Shown one piece after another: positions 1 through 19,568 of a stretch of 64,000 nucleotides of DNA. The notes beneath the pieces were generated by a model. That model was not told where the DNA came from, made no database searches, and was given only the letters and a program-made list of their open reading frames with translations. The stretch lies in the NCBI GenBank assembly GCA_003864495.1, contig ML133424.1, positions 1 to 64,000 on the forward strand. Direction: 5' to 3'. The translations under genes and the position numbers were made by a program. Every line of letters starts with the position of its first letter. The first letter of the stretch is position 1. Origin of the DNA: Nemopilema nomurai. Lineage: Eukaryota; Cnidaria; Scyphozoa; Rhizostomeae; Rhizostomatidae.

Positions 1-2395
1 ACGATTATCATGATAGAAAAATACGACGACTCAGATAAGATGATCATTCCTACAATTGATTCCAAAATCAATTAGAGGCCCGCCAGGTAGTCAGATTACG
101 AGTCTAAGCTTATCTGGCAGAGACAACCACTTTACACAAACATTTTTGCCATTTCTAAAACAACTGCAAAAACTCTAGTTCCGTAAAAACTCAACAGCTG
201 CGAATTAAGCAAAAGCTGTGATTATGTTTTAAAATTTGCAGCACCTAGCTTTGAAATGGCGTCTAGTAACATGGCTAAAACACGGTTTTTGCCCTATTCG
301 TGCATTTTATTCTTCACAACCGTTGCTGCTGTAGGAATACATTTGGCAGCCTAATGAATATGAAGCTTCAAATCATCATTTGTTGGTATAAGAACTACTG
401 CAAAGTAGTTCAAACTGGCTTTTGGCAGGGAAGATCACAAGAAAGTGAAGGGTCTTGGAGAACGAAGCATTCAACCCCTTCGATGTAGAAAGCAAACGTT
501 GATATAAACATTGTGAGTCGAGACAGTGTATAAAGAAGTTGAAGCCTAAATTCAAACTTGACGAAAACATTTCACACCAAATTAAGTTAAATCGCTTTTA
601 AGCTCTTGTGCTTCTTTGTAAGAAAGCTCAGGTTCTTTCTACAGAACTTCACATAAATATTTTCAACTTATAATGCTGACAGACATATGACTACGTAAGA
701 GAATAAAGGATGAAAATGTTTTTCACCAAAGATAGAAGCACCGCACAAAGCTTAAATGATGCAAGAAAGGCGCAAAGTTTTTGGTACTTCTATAGTACTA
801 AAAAGTCATTGGAACAACTCAGTATTTCCTCTTGCTTTTGCGTTGTTCATTTATTTGACGCGCTAATGGCTGTTAACTCTCCTCTTGCTCGAATGATTGA
901 AGGGCAATGAATGAACGCAAGTCAAAGAACTGTCATAAGTGTTTCAACAATTTTGGCAGGCATTATGATCGTAGAAAGTGCCATAAGTCACTGCATGCGT
1001 AGTAAACTCAAATCTCAGGGTACTTTGGAAATTATCAAAGCTAAATTATTTCATACAGATTTGGTTGACAGTGATTAAAGTAAAAATATCCTTTTTCTTT
1101 CAACACTAGGTTTAGAAGTTATAGCTGCTTCTTACAAAAAAGCAACCTTCAACGATAAAAAATCAAATGGCGCTCCAGAAACTTTAAAAAGCATTCACGT
1201 AATCGCTAAGGTGGTCAAGATTAATGATAAGAACGTGGCCATTAAGAGATATCAGCAACGATAACGAAACTATTCAACTTTGATGATCGTGGTAAAGAAG
1301 AAAGTATGCACGATTGTCGATGTTTGCTGATGATTGTCGATGATTGCTGATGATTGATGATGATTGCTTATGAGTTACGTAATTTTCATGCAATCGAACA
1401 AAATGAAGGTGATAGTCGATTTGATTATTGGGTACGATGTTCGTGTTCATAATTGTTGGTGGTTTTGGGGTAAATGAAAAAAGCGATGATGGAGGTGAGG
1501 TTGATTTTATTGATGGGATAGCTGTCTCATGGAGATGATCAGGTTGTTGAAAGTGATCGTTCTTGGTGACAGTCGATCATTTTGATCCAATGAATAAAGA
1601 ATATCGATGTATGGTTTTGATCAACCTAAGATTACCAGTAATGAAAATGACCAGGAAAGTACAAGATGATAACGGTGGAAATCTTGTTTGCTACATCGAT
1701 AGGTTGTGTCGTATCACGTTGACCAGCAAACAGTAAATCACACGCAATGGTCTATTTATTGTACCCCCGCAGCTGTTGGTGTCTGCTGCTAATGATTAAT
1801 GAGAATGACTTGAATACTGGCCAAGCTTTACATGTAAAGTTTTTGTTAGAAAGAGACCGCTGAATGTTGCCTTCTGTGAGTAATCTGCTTGACCTAGGAC
1901 AGAAAAACCGCTGCGTGAACAGGAACCTTAGCGATGGGCAAAAGTACTGTTTCTTTGAGGATCATCAGGTTGAATGTTGTAAGGCCGTTTTTATTAAGTG
2001 GGAAAAACAGGATTATCTCAAAGTAGCCAAACATTGTATTTTGGCAGATTACTCTCTCTAAAAAATTCTAAATGCCAAATAGATAAAAATATTTATAAGC
2101 TTGAATTTGAAAGCAGATTTATCAGTTATTTATCAAGAGCAAAACGAAAGCTGTAACATCTGCCGAAGAAACGGTGGATGCGTAACTTTTGTTTGAGCAC
2201 GATCTGCCACGTACACAATGATATTCAGATTATTGGCTTCTATAAAGCAGCATCTAGCTTTGCGTGACACGAAATGGAGTCAAAGTTGAAAGCATGGTCA
2301 ACCAACAAAACAAATAAATTTCATGTAACTATACCAATTAAAATGTACTGCTCACTACAATTTTGTGAGTAAGGGTGTATGATACACACAAAAAT
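1..2395. other. No gene recognised
   Basis: Only short, low-complexity or compositionally unremarkable frames are seen, none with a recognisable domain. A degenerate repeat built on TGATTGCTGA-like words lies at 1311-1371. The stretch is presumably the spacer downstream of SNRNP27, possibly with decayed mobile DNA. Confidence 0.5.
1311..1371. repeat. Degenerate TGATTGNTGA-type simple repeat
   Basis: Runs of TGATTG followed by CTGA, TCGA or ATGA recur about every 9-10 bases over roughly 60 bp. A low-complexity tract; no coding signal. Confidence 0.6.
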
Positions 2396-2401
2396 TTTAT
2401 T
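2396..2401 (-). terminator. Candidate SNRNP27 polyadenylation signal
   Basis: An AATAAA hexamer on the minus strand (TTTATT on plus) about 150 bp past the SNRNP27 stop. It is the first canonical hexamer I noticed downstream. Such hexamers are frequent by chance in AT-rich DNA. Confidence 0.35.
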
Positions 2402-2549
2402 TAGTTTCTGACATGTACAAAGTCCAATCGATCGTGCATGAAGCCACAGGCAGCCTCAGTACTGGTGACATGGATAGAACGTAGGCTGAGACCCGAATAC
2501 AGCTGCCACGTGATGAGAGTATTGCCATCACGTTACGCAAACATGGCCA

Positions 2550-10414
<7,865 letters not shown>

Positions 10415-13400
10415 TGTTTTCCGTAAGCCTCTCTCTGAACCGCTACAGCGGGCGAAAAGAAAACAAAGGCGAATCCTTCTTCATTAACTCACTCTCTTTC
10501 TATATTTCCTTTATTTTACTTTTTGTTATCTAAGCTTGAAAAAGTGTTCTGGGGGAAAAATTGGTTTCATTGCAACTTGCTATTATCAAAGATAAATTCC
10601 AGAGTGTGTATATTGTGTCAAAAGGGTCAAAAGCAGTGCCGAAGCCAAATATGACCCTTTAGTTTGATGCTCAAGCTTTTGTTAAAAAGAAAGCAAACAA
10701 AAAAGTTACAAAACAAAGGTAGCAGAAACTCGCAACTGACACAGCACCAAAAAGGCAGCAGAAAAAATGCTTCCGTGAATTAACTTTGCAACATCTCCTT
10801 ATTTTTCCTGTCTCCTCTCTCATTCGCTCATTCATTTTTGTGCATCTACATTTAATTGAGGTTCCTCTTACTTTTCGAAAAAAATGAAACTTCCCCGCTG
10901 ATGAACACACAACTCCACTGATCATTTTCTGCCTTGTTCAGTTGTTGTTTTGCTACAGTTTTGCGCCTTACTCATTTACCATATGAAAAATACATCATGA
11001 GCTTTTTAGTTCAAAAAAGCATGGTCTGGTTCTTCATTCATTTAATCAATGTTTCTCTCACGATATCAATAGCAACAAAGTAAAATATTTGTTGGCTTCA
11101 TTTGAGTAAGCCCTTATTACTTTGAAAATAGAAACTCAACAGCAAAATGAAATCACAGCAGTCTTCCTCCTTTGTCGGCCTGATTGAAACATGAATTAGG
11201 GGCTCCTCGGCCTCACGATTCCCACACATATTGCAGGGTTGAGAAAAAAACAACAAATAACAGCAAATGGCGCTTTGGGCAGAGAAAATTCTCCACTGCA
11301 AGGGAATTCTGAATAATCGCGCGATACTATGTTTATTTTGACATCCAATTCTTCTTGCGGCAAAAATGTTGTACGACAACTGAAAATCGTTTTTTAATCT
11401 ACACTTTAATGTGGACTAGAAATGACTTCGAAGGAGAAAAAACAGCAGGATAGGCGTTCTGCATGGGCTAATGGCGGCGCCTAAAGCAAGGTTCAAGCCA
11501 GAAGCGTCAAGAAGAGGGGTAAAAGGGTGAGCGAAAGGTCTAGGGCGGGGGCTAAAAAGGGTCTGTAAAAATCCTTACAAATAGAAGAATTGGTTATCAT
11601 TGTGTGAATATCTATCTCAAGCCCGTTAAATGCTGTATTGAGTTTTGGGGCCACGTTCACAACATCCCCATTTTATCAATAATAAACGTTGCCAAAACAA
11701 TTCCTATCCGAACGAATTTCCGTAATGAGACATTCTCTGTAGTATGGGTGTGGTCACGTAGACTTTTTCAAGATTCACTCCAAATCCATCATTCTCCAGG
11801 GCCTGAACTTGCTTTAGACATCGGCTCCAGTGAGCAGAAGAAAAATGGAAATTGACGATAAGATTTTAGTAGAGCACCAGGAAAAAGATCCAAATGCAAA
11901 TATCATGAGTCGGCACTTCTCTAAGCTCTTTCTAAAATAGTTCTAATTACTTTGATCATTTCCGCGGATCTGCGGAACTGCAAGATAGCGCCTATGACGT
12001 CATCGCTTCTTGTCAGCCGGAAAAAGCGCATATGAACCACAGAATCGGAGCCTCATAATTCCCACATACTGTTACGAAGTTCTCCATATGTCTCTGTACT
12101 CATTTCAACCATAGCGAAATCAATTTACGATGCAAATGCAGCCCTCATCTAAAATTACATTCGGATAATTTACGATTCAATGTGGTTGCTGCGAAATCAC
12201 TAACTCAAGTTGACAACAACGTCTAAATCTTTCTAATCATGACCCTTTTTTATAACCTCGCCATCTAGGAGGGGATTTTGAACTTGATGAAGATACTTAT
12301 GGGGTGAGAGGGAATTCAGAGAGAAAATAATTGTTCTTAAGGGTGTATTCAAGGGAAAATGCCGTTGCCATTCTTCGATTTCTTAACAAGCACGTTTAGG
12401 ACTAATGAACAGTTCCAATCATCGTATAAATGAATCCGAGTTAATTTTTCACAAAGATATAAACTTCCGAGAGCTTCAGCACCTCTACAAATGCAACTTT
12501 GACATCTCATTAGAACTATGGTAAGTTATTCGACTTTTTCGGCAGGCTCCGAGCAAAATGTTCGGCACAAATTCAGGCTGACACCAAGAACAAACATAGA
12601 TACATCTCTCTCAGACGTGTTTCATTCGCAACTTGTACCACTTTGCCTTTCACAAGACCAAAGTGAACGCGCTTCCAAATTGATTGCCTAAACTGAACAG
12701 ATTAAAGCGAAAGATACCATGTTTTACTGGTTCCAAGTACGGATAATAGATCTAATTGTAATCTTAGCGTCTGAAACAGCGGAAAACAAAACGTGTTCAG
12801 AAATCAAGAGGGAAAGATGAGAGTCGAATGTGTGGGGTGCTTACGCGAGTGTGTTTTCTGCAAACGCGACGTTGCCTAGTAGCAAATACACAAGCGGGGT
12901 AATACGTAACTCATGCAAAATAATGCACAAACAAATGTGAATGAGCTGTGACGTGTCAAGGCTTTGTCAATTAGTTACGTTGCGTGCAGTATCTTGATAA
13001 ATCTTAATCAAAGGGGTCTCTTTCGTGTTCTACTCATTCGGGGCTTAGACCCATTGGTCCAGCCCCATCGCTACGGCTTCAACGGATCTTCTTCCACGCT
13101 AGCAAGGAACCCAATTTTGTTACAAAGCGAATGAATTGCGCAGAAGATCATGTGGAAGTGAAGCGCATGAAAACGTTCCATATTTCGCGACGCTTGAGTT
13201 TTCTCTTTACGGGCTCGTTTCTTTTCCATTCTATCTTTCGACCAAGCGATAGACACGTGTGTTCGTTTCTTTTATTAAACACATGCTGCACACTCTTTTA
13301 TAAGAATAAATTCTATAGGAATATTGCGCCTCATAATTCCTAAAATCTAAAAATGACTTAAAAATAATGCCAGTCTCAATCTTCATCAAGACTAGATTTT

Positions 13401-14900
13401 CTCCTTAATCTGAGTTTTCTCCTAAAGGCAAACAGCTCTCACGGGGCTGAAATATTGCTTTTGGATTACAATTGCATTTGTTTCAAATAAATATCAAATT
13501 TGCTGTTCTGTAAGAAGGACTTAATATTTTTTCTTTAGCCTTAAGGCGAATTTAAACCTTGCGTTGGGCAAAGATAATTTAAGAATAATCTTAGGCTCAA
13601 AGTCGAAATTTTTATGAATATTGAGGCTCGGCAAAAAATTATTTAGTATTCGTATAAAAAAATGTGCGACCGATTACACATAGGCAAGTTACTTAGACAA
13701 CTCAAGTATTGTGTCACACGTTGGTTCGTAAACGGAAACATTTTATTACTAATTAAGTATATACTTTTAAAAATTCATGTTAGTCTTTGAGTGACGAGAA
13801 GGCTTCTTAAGATCAAATTTGGTTAGAAATCTATTGCTTCAAAAACTCAAGAACATATTCATACCCACGCTAAGGCTTTACGAAATAGAGCCGAAATATG
13901 ACTAGACTACTCACTCCATACCTAACGAAAATAAATTGGGCATTAGCTTCATTACTTCATTCCATGGAGTTCTTTTCAATATGATACATCACCACGGAAG
14001 AATTCAGGTATATATTTGCAAAGGGGGCCCTTTTGCAGCAAAAAGTGGGCCTTTTTTTGAAGGGTGCCTCAGCCACTGCCAATCTTTAGTAGTTTCTGAC
14101 AGCAATTTTACCTTTCATTGTCAGTAACCCAGTGATGTTTAACCCACTCAGGTTTAGTTTTGTTAGGTCAGTACATTGTTTCTTCATTTCAACATTTTTT
14201 CTCTTGCCTTTGCAAGCTTTTTTAAAGGGATCTGAAAGCCAGACTACTTCAGCATTCTTTTCTTCACATATTAATTAGGTCATGGTCTGCTTGACTGAAA
14301 TCCTCTGCTAATTCTCTGACAATTAATCACGTTACCATGTATTGCTACAAGCATTGAGTTTTTCAATGATCGCCTCCATCAAATTAAACACTGTTTGTCA
14401 TCTCACAAACCCCAACCATGCAAACAACAAAGTTCGTCCTTTTATACTTTAGCTAGCACTCAGAAAACACATTTGAAAAAGCAGTAATAATGGATTTAAA
14501 ATGTAATGCTAATTTTGAATTTGTGCACTTATTGCTGTTTAGTTCAGTTTCACATGAGAATAGAATATTGCTTGATGCAGTAGCATTGAATAATTAAAAA
14601 TATTGGCATAAGGGAAATTATTCAAGAAAGGTACCACAATGTTTAACAAAATGTCTTGATTCCAAACCAGAGGACATAATGGATACAATGATCACCAAAT
14701 ACTGCACGCAACGAGGTAGCATTCTTGCCCCATTCCATTTCTAACTTGAAATACCAACAAGAGCACTATTAACAATGTTCAAGAGAGCTGTAAATCTTCA
14801 AAAGTTGTTGTGATCGATTCTTGTTACTTTGTTTTGCGAATCAGTTCGTCGCCGTTTATGAATTGCATTCTTGTCTGCAAAACGCATATTTGTACTTGCT
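10415..14900. other. Intergenic spacer; SNRNP27 promoter side on the left
   Basis: No recognisable coding exon on either strand. The first roughly 60 bases upstream of the SNRNP27 start contain a GC-richer patch (10440-10452) likely to be promoter or 5' UTR. A GGCGGCGCC word lies near 11472 and a TGACGTCA palindrome near 11996. Frames at 11098-11379, 11604-11855 and 13071-13343 show no domain, no conserved splice context and unremarkable composition. Confidence 0.5.
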
Positions 14901-15221
14901 CTAGTCCTGCATGAGATCGGAGAACATAATTTTTCCTCGATGGTTGAAGCTATAAAACGATGATCGATTTCCAAATGTTTCCCAAGACTTAGAGGCCAGC
15001 TCTGCAGCTGCATTGATGTCTCTAAATTCTCCTGCCACTCGCACGATGCCAAATACTGCGAATATCAATGAAAGCATCACTTGGACTAAAATATCGCTCG
15101 GCAAACTTGCAAAGTCCTCTTCTTTAAGTTTCAAATATGTTTTGAACTGGACAGCCGAATACCCAGCATGCACTAACGACAGTATTCCAACAGTAACAAA
15201 CATCTTGCCGAAGAAACTCAT
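14901..15221 (-). CDS. MMGT1: ER membrane protein complex subunit 5 (membrane magnesium transporter 1)
   Basis: Subunit of the ER membrane protein complex, which inserts tail-anchored and multi-pass membrane proteins; the human orthologue (MMGT1/EMC5) was also described as a magnesium transporter. The single ORF codes for 106 residues against 131 in human. Residues about 5-22 (FGKMFVTVGILSLVHAGYSA) form the first membrane segment and about 43-62 (DILVQVMLSLIFAVFGIVRV) the second. AGEFRDINAAAEL, FGNRSSFYSFNHRG and the SLPxDI motif match the family closely. It starts at the first methionine of the frame and ends FSDLMQD, lacking the roughly 25 variable C-terminal residues of the vertebrate protein. 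No intron interrupts it here, whereas I recall several in the human gene, so a retrocopy is possible, although the frame is intact. Confidence 0.93.
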   Translation of the reverse strand: MSFFGKMFVTVGILSLVHAGYSAVQFKTYLKLKEEDFASLPSDILVQVMLSLIFAVFGIVRVAGEFRDINAAAELASKSWETFGNRSSFYSFNHRGKIMFSDLMQD

Positions 15222-18200
15222 TTTGAAGTTGAAGAAGTTACAGGCCTAGATTTCGTAAAAGGCCTTCTTTCATTCGTCTCTTGACAAAGCCTCTTTTGGA
15301 TCACAAATTACAGCATCCAAACGAGGCCTAGGATCCGACAGATCGTCGTAAAGAAATGAAAAGTTTAATTCCACAGCGCATTGGACATAGTAAAGTGAAA
15401 GAAATGTCAAATATCCCGCACTAAAAACTTGGTACATCCGGCTGTATTTTTCATGACCTTTATGCCACCTTCATTATTTTGTATTGCAGCTTTGAAGTTG
15501 CTCTTGTACTCTCTTGGATGCATAGAGAATACTTATATACATTCTGCAAATTTCATTGAAACGATGTTTTTGGGAAGTTTGGCCTAGCAAATGTTGGTAG
15601 TTTTGGCAAGGCATCTAAAAGCCCCTATAAAATCTAGTCACAACAAAAGGTGCAGCGTAGGTTCTGAAAAAGTAGCATTGCCACGGGAGTACAAACCAAA
15701 TTACGCAGGATGGCGAGACCATTAAAGGCTAATCTTTCTATGTTTTAAGCTATTGCCTCTTTGATGGATCTGCTTTTGAATGAAGTGGTTCGAATGTTTG
15801 CAACGTAATTCACTAAGAGTCTTTTCACAAAGAGCAATATGCATCGAGCGAAGCCGAGCTTCACAAAGGATTTGTCGGGGGTAACTAAAAGCACAGTGAA
15901 AGATGCCGCTCAATATATGCTTACTTCTTCATGCAATGATGAGATTGAACCATCGGCGAAATTCATGAGGAAGTGCTCATCTATTAGGAAATTTAGACCG
16001 CTTAAATTATTACTATGCCTAATTTCATTCATTTATAATCAAAGAAGTCAATTCAAAACAATGTAACAGTTAACTGGTGGCTTTTAGCTCAACAAATCTC
16101 TTCGTTTGCGCAAGCATCTCAATGCTCAAATCTTGGAAAGACGCAGCCGAATTCGTTTATATTTTGCGGGTAGAATTAAACTCTTTTCCGCCGGACTTGG
16201 CTCGGCTGCATGCTCATGATTTAAGAAGCTTGACAAAGAGGGACGATCGACGCGTGAAATAGAATAATAATAACACGTAGAATAATAACGAAGGTATAAA
16301 GAACCGTCACGCAGTAAGTATTTAGTCAGAGATAAACATTGCGATATTTGTTCTCAAGAAAATAAGGAATTTAATATTTCAAAAACTGTAGGATCGAGCG
16401 GTAACAGTAAGACAGAGGAACTTATAGCTAGAAACAGCTCGTAAAACCAATTATTGATTATTGACGTGTATCGGCCAAAGATCACAAAAGAAGTGACTAC
16501 TGGTGTTAAACCAGTCAAAACAAAGGCGCCCTATAATTGTAAAGAGGACATAGATTTTATGTCGTTCATGGCTCGTGTAGATGGGATGTTACCAGACCAT
16601 GTGACGCATGGTGAACTACACGCTTTTTTATATGGAACCACTTTGTAAGGAACCTACACGTAGAAGGCCGAAAGATCAAAAGAACTTATACTACTAAAAA
16701 CTAAATCCCTAAGGAACTTTTCGATTTGAAAATTTTTTAAAACTGCAAGCATCAAGAGCTAAAAACCCCGTTCCATTCATTTGCAGCCAATACTCGCATA
16801 GATTGTTTACTATTCGTGTGTCAAGTGCTTCATTGAGTAGTTTCTGCATACTCTATCTCGCCCCTCTCTCTATTAAGTGTTAAGGCTTATTGATGTGCAG
16901 TGAAAATTAAGGAACTTTTAAGGAACTTTTGGTACTGAAATCTGATGACTTGAGATCTACGAATAAGGAACTTTTAGAACTAGGCCTTGTGGTAGGTTCC
17001 TTATAAAAAGAACGTGTACTTCGAAGTTCTGCACGGCGCTTTGATGCTGCTGCGTAGGAGGGCGTTGTGATGGTTGTCATGTGGAGGAGCTAATATCTAA
17101 AGGTAATTAGTTCACAAGTTGACAATTGCAATTTGATCCAGCCTCAGCAAAAGAGTGCGCAATTACTATTCTGGTGTTTTATAACGCGTTGTATAGGTGG
17201 AACGAATGCAGCAATGCATAGAAGAAACAAATGATTTGTTTCTTTCATAAATTTTGAAAAATGAGAGAAGCTATATACCACCTTCAATGATCGCATTTGC
17301 TCCCCGCGAAAAATCTTCAACTGATTTATGGGGGTCTTTCCAATTTGGCGGTTACAACGCTGCTATAATCTGCTTGCAGGGTTGTCACTCTGTACATGTT
17401 GGTCAACACCTGTTGTTTATGTAGAGGGCTATTGGTCAACGAATCCTACGTTCATAACACACTGTGCAATTATCCGGATAATTGCCCACAAATCCTTATT
17501 ATCACTAAGCATGAGTGAGTGATACTTGAGCGACCCTACTGCGAACGGCGTGAATGATGGACTTGCTTCCAGCTAACATAACAAGCTGATTAACATTTTC
17601 GTAACGGCATACCTAACCTGTTGATAGGGCATGCATACCATTTTACTAGACAGAATGTGACCATCTAGTTATTGCTATTCATGGTATATTGTTTCATTTA
17701 CTGTCTCCGGTGTGTTAGAGACACACTGTAAAATTCTGCATTAAAATAAGTTTGAACCCATGAGTAATTTCAGAGCCTCTCTCAGTTATCAGCTCACTGG
17801 CCTTAATTTGAGAGCACTTTCAGAGACCATCTTTTTAAAAACAATAAGCCGCTACTTTACTAACGAGGCTTTTGCTTCATGTTCTTCTATTCCCTCCATT
17901 TTATTTCACAGACACTTTGCCTACTCCCTCTAACTTCCTTCTTTTTTTAATCCACAAGCATGGACGACTTTGAAACTGTGCAAGCACCGCGAGCCTAAAA
18001 AGTAATATCTGATTAGCAACCGAAAATCGTTTCCCTAGCTAAAATACTACCTTGAAAGCAACTAAATCTATTGTTCATAACAGTTCCGCCTCAAAACATT
18101 GTCAGATCCATCCCTAAACATTTATTGACCAACTTCCTATCATCATTAGAATCAAATGCAACAAGAGCATCTTCTATAGGACTATATTCTGACTATATTC

Positions 18201-18641
18201 AATTTTTCATTCAACAACGTCGCTGAACATGAAATTCGATGTTCTTTATTTATAATTGCATGGAAATAAAACGTCAACCCTCGATTTCTGCTCTCAAAAG
18301 TAACTAGATATGTGATCCAAAAATGCATCGTGGTTCGACTGAGATATCAAAATCAAAATCAAAATTAAAAAATTAAGGATCATTAAGAAAACAGTATGAA
18401 AGATGGTCGCAGAAAAACAAGCACATTGATATCATTGTGAAACAACAATTGACGATTTTACCGACCAGTTAACTGAAAATTACGAAAAACGATGTTTTTA
18501 AAAGGAAACAGAAAGGTGTCATTTTCCAGGTTCAAAAATCCACAAGAAAAGTAGCAAACAAAAGCTACGAAAGCTTGATAGATATTGTGCCTTCTGTAAA
18601 AAAATTAATCAAAAAAGTTATTTTGCGTATTAAGAAGCCAG
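15222..18641. other. Intergenic spacer between MMGT1 and DBNL 3' end
   Basis: Beyond the inverted-repeat element at 16646-17003, no exon was recognised. Small frames at 15839-16066, 16077-16262 and 16454-16648 on plus have no identifiable domain. The region 17500-18640 looks like plain AT-rich spacer. Confidence 0.5.
16646..17003. mobile_element. Candidate MITE-like inverted-repeat element
   Basis: TAAGGAACCTAC at 16646-16657 is mirrored exactly as its reverse complement at 16992-17003, giving 12-bp terminal inverted repeats around 358 bp with no coding capacity. Related words (AAGGAACTTTT) occur several times inside, near 16711, 16911, 16919 and 16967, as sub-terminal repeats do. If the outer TA is the target-site duplication it would fit a Tc1/mariner-type origin; this is inference. 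Confidence 0.5.
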
Positions 18642-18647
18642 TTTATT
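18642..18647 (-). terminator. Candidate DBNL polyadenylation signal
   Basis: AATAAA on the minus strand about 165 bp past the DBNL stop codon. A plausible 3' end, unproven. Confidence 0.35.
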
Positions 18648-18811
18648 AAGTATTTTGTTCTGAAAAATGTTCTGCTGAGATGCATCAGCAAAAACCCCGC
18701 AGCGATTAACTACAGTCTGAACGCGATGATCTTTGTACAATAATCAAATGCTGTCCATTATAAAACCGCGCTTGAAAGCTGGCTATAGTTGCAATTAGAG
18801 GTGCTCAAAAG

Positions 18812-19568
18812 CTAGATGAGTTCTACGTAGTTAGCCGGAAACATGCCGTAAGATCCATTGGGCGCCTGACCTCTCCACCAGTTGGCGTCAACCTGGTCAA
18901 TCTCAGTGATGACGTCATCAGGATCGAAAGAAATTTCGGTATCATCAACTGAAGAGAAGCAAAAACCAAGAGGATTAGGCGACCATAGTGCGTCTGAGTA
19001 ACAGAACTGAAGCATATCGAAATGAAACAACTACACGCGTGGTTACAAACGTGTTCATTTTTATTGAAATGTCATCACTTGATAAAAAAAGGACTTTTTA
19101 AAAAGGGGTTCTACAGTACGCAAGAGGCAAGACGAGTCTTTTGGCAAGCTATAAAAACTTTGAAAAACACAAGAAGCAGGTACAAACAACAAGCATTGAC
19201 TGATAGAGGGGTATACACAACAAAATGATGTTAAGGACGGTGTGTAAATCTAATGCCAAGCGGACTTTGGAAGATTATACCTAAGGAAAGACATTCATCA
19301 AGTACTGTTTCTTAAAAATAACATGGCACTAGTAAAGCTTATGAGTACAACCACCTTGAAAAAAAGGAATTAATGGGGGCCCAAAAGAACGAACAACATA
19401 GCAACCTAGTTTGTTGCTACGTAAAGATGAGCTGCAAAGTTGCGCTTCGCGTTATACAATACCTGCTTGGTAATCATAAATGGCTCGAGCACAAACTCCT
19501 TGCGGCTGCGTCATTTCTTGCGTTTGTACTGCTTCTTGCGAATCTTGCGGTTGATTATCATTGGTACT
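18812..19568 (-). repeat. SH3 cassette 3 of DBNL (exons 19463-19568 and 18812-18948)
   Basis: The upstream exon encodes a Gln-rich spacer ([19 protein letters not shown]) and ends ARAIYDYQA in phase 1. The downstream exon encodes [43 protein letters not shown] and the stop. This is the most diverged copy and is closest in wording to canonical vertebrate drebrin-like SH3 domains, so it is probably the ancestral terminal SH3. Confidence 0.93.

Noticed and set aside
16454..16648. 64-codon plus-strand ORF beginning MIIDVYRPKITKEV
   Set aside because: Its end overlaps the inverted-repeat terminus and no family is recognisable; at most a decayed fragment.
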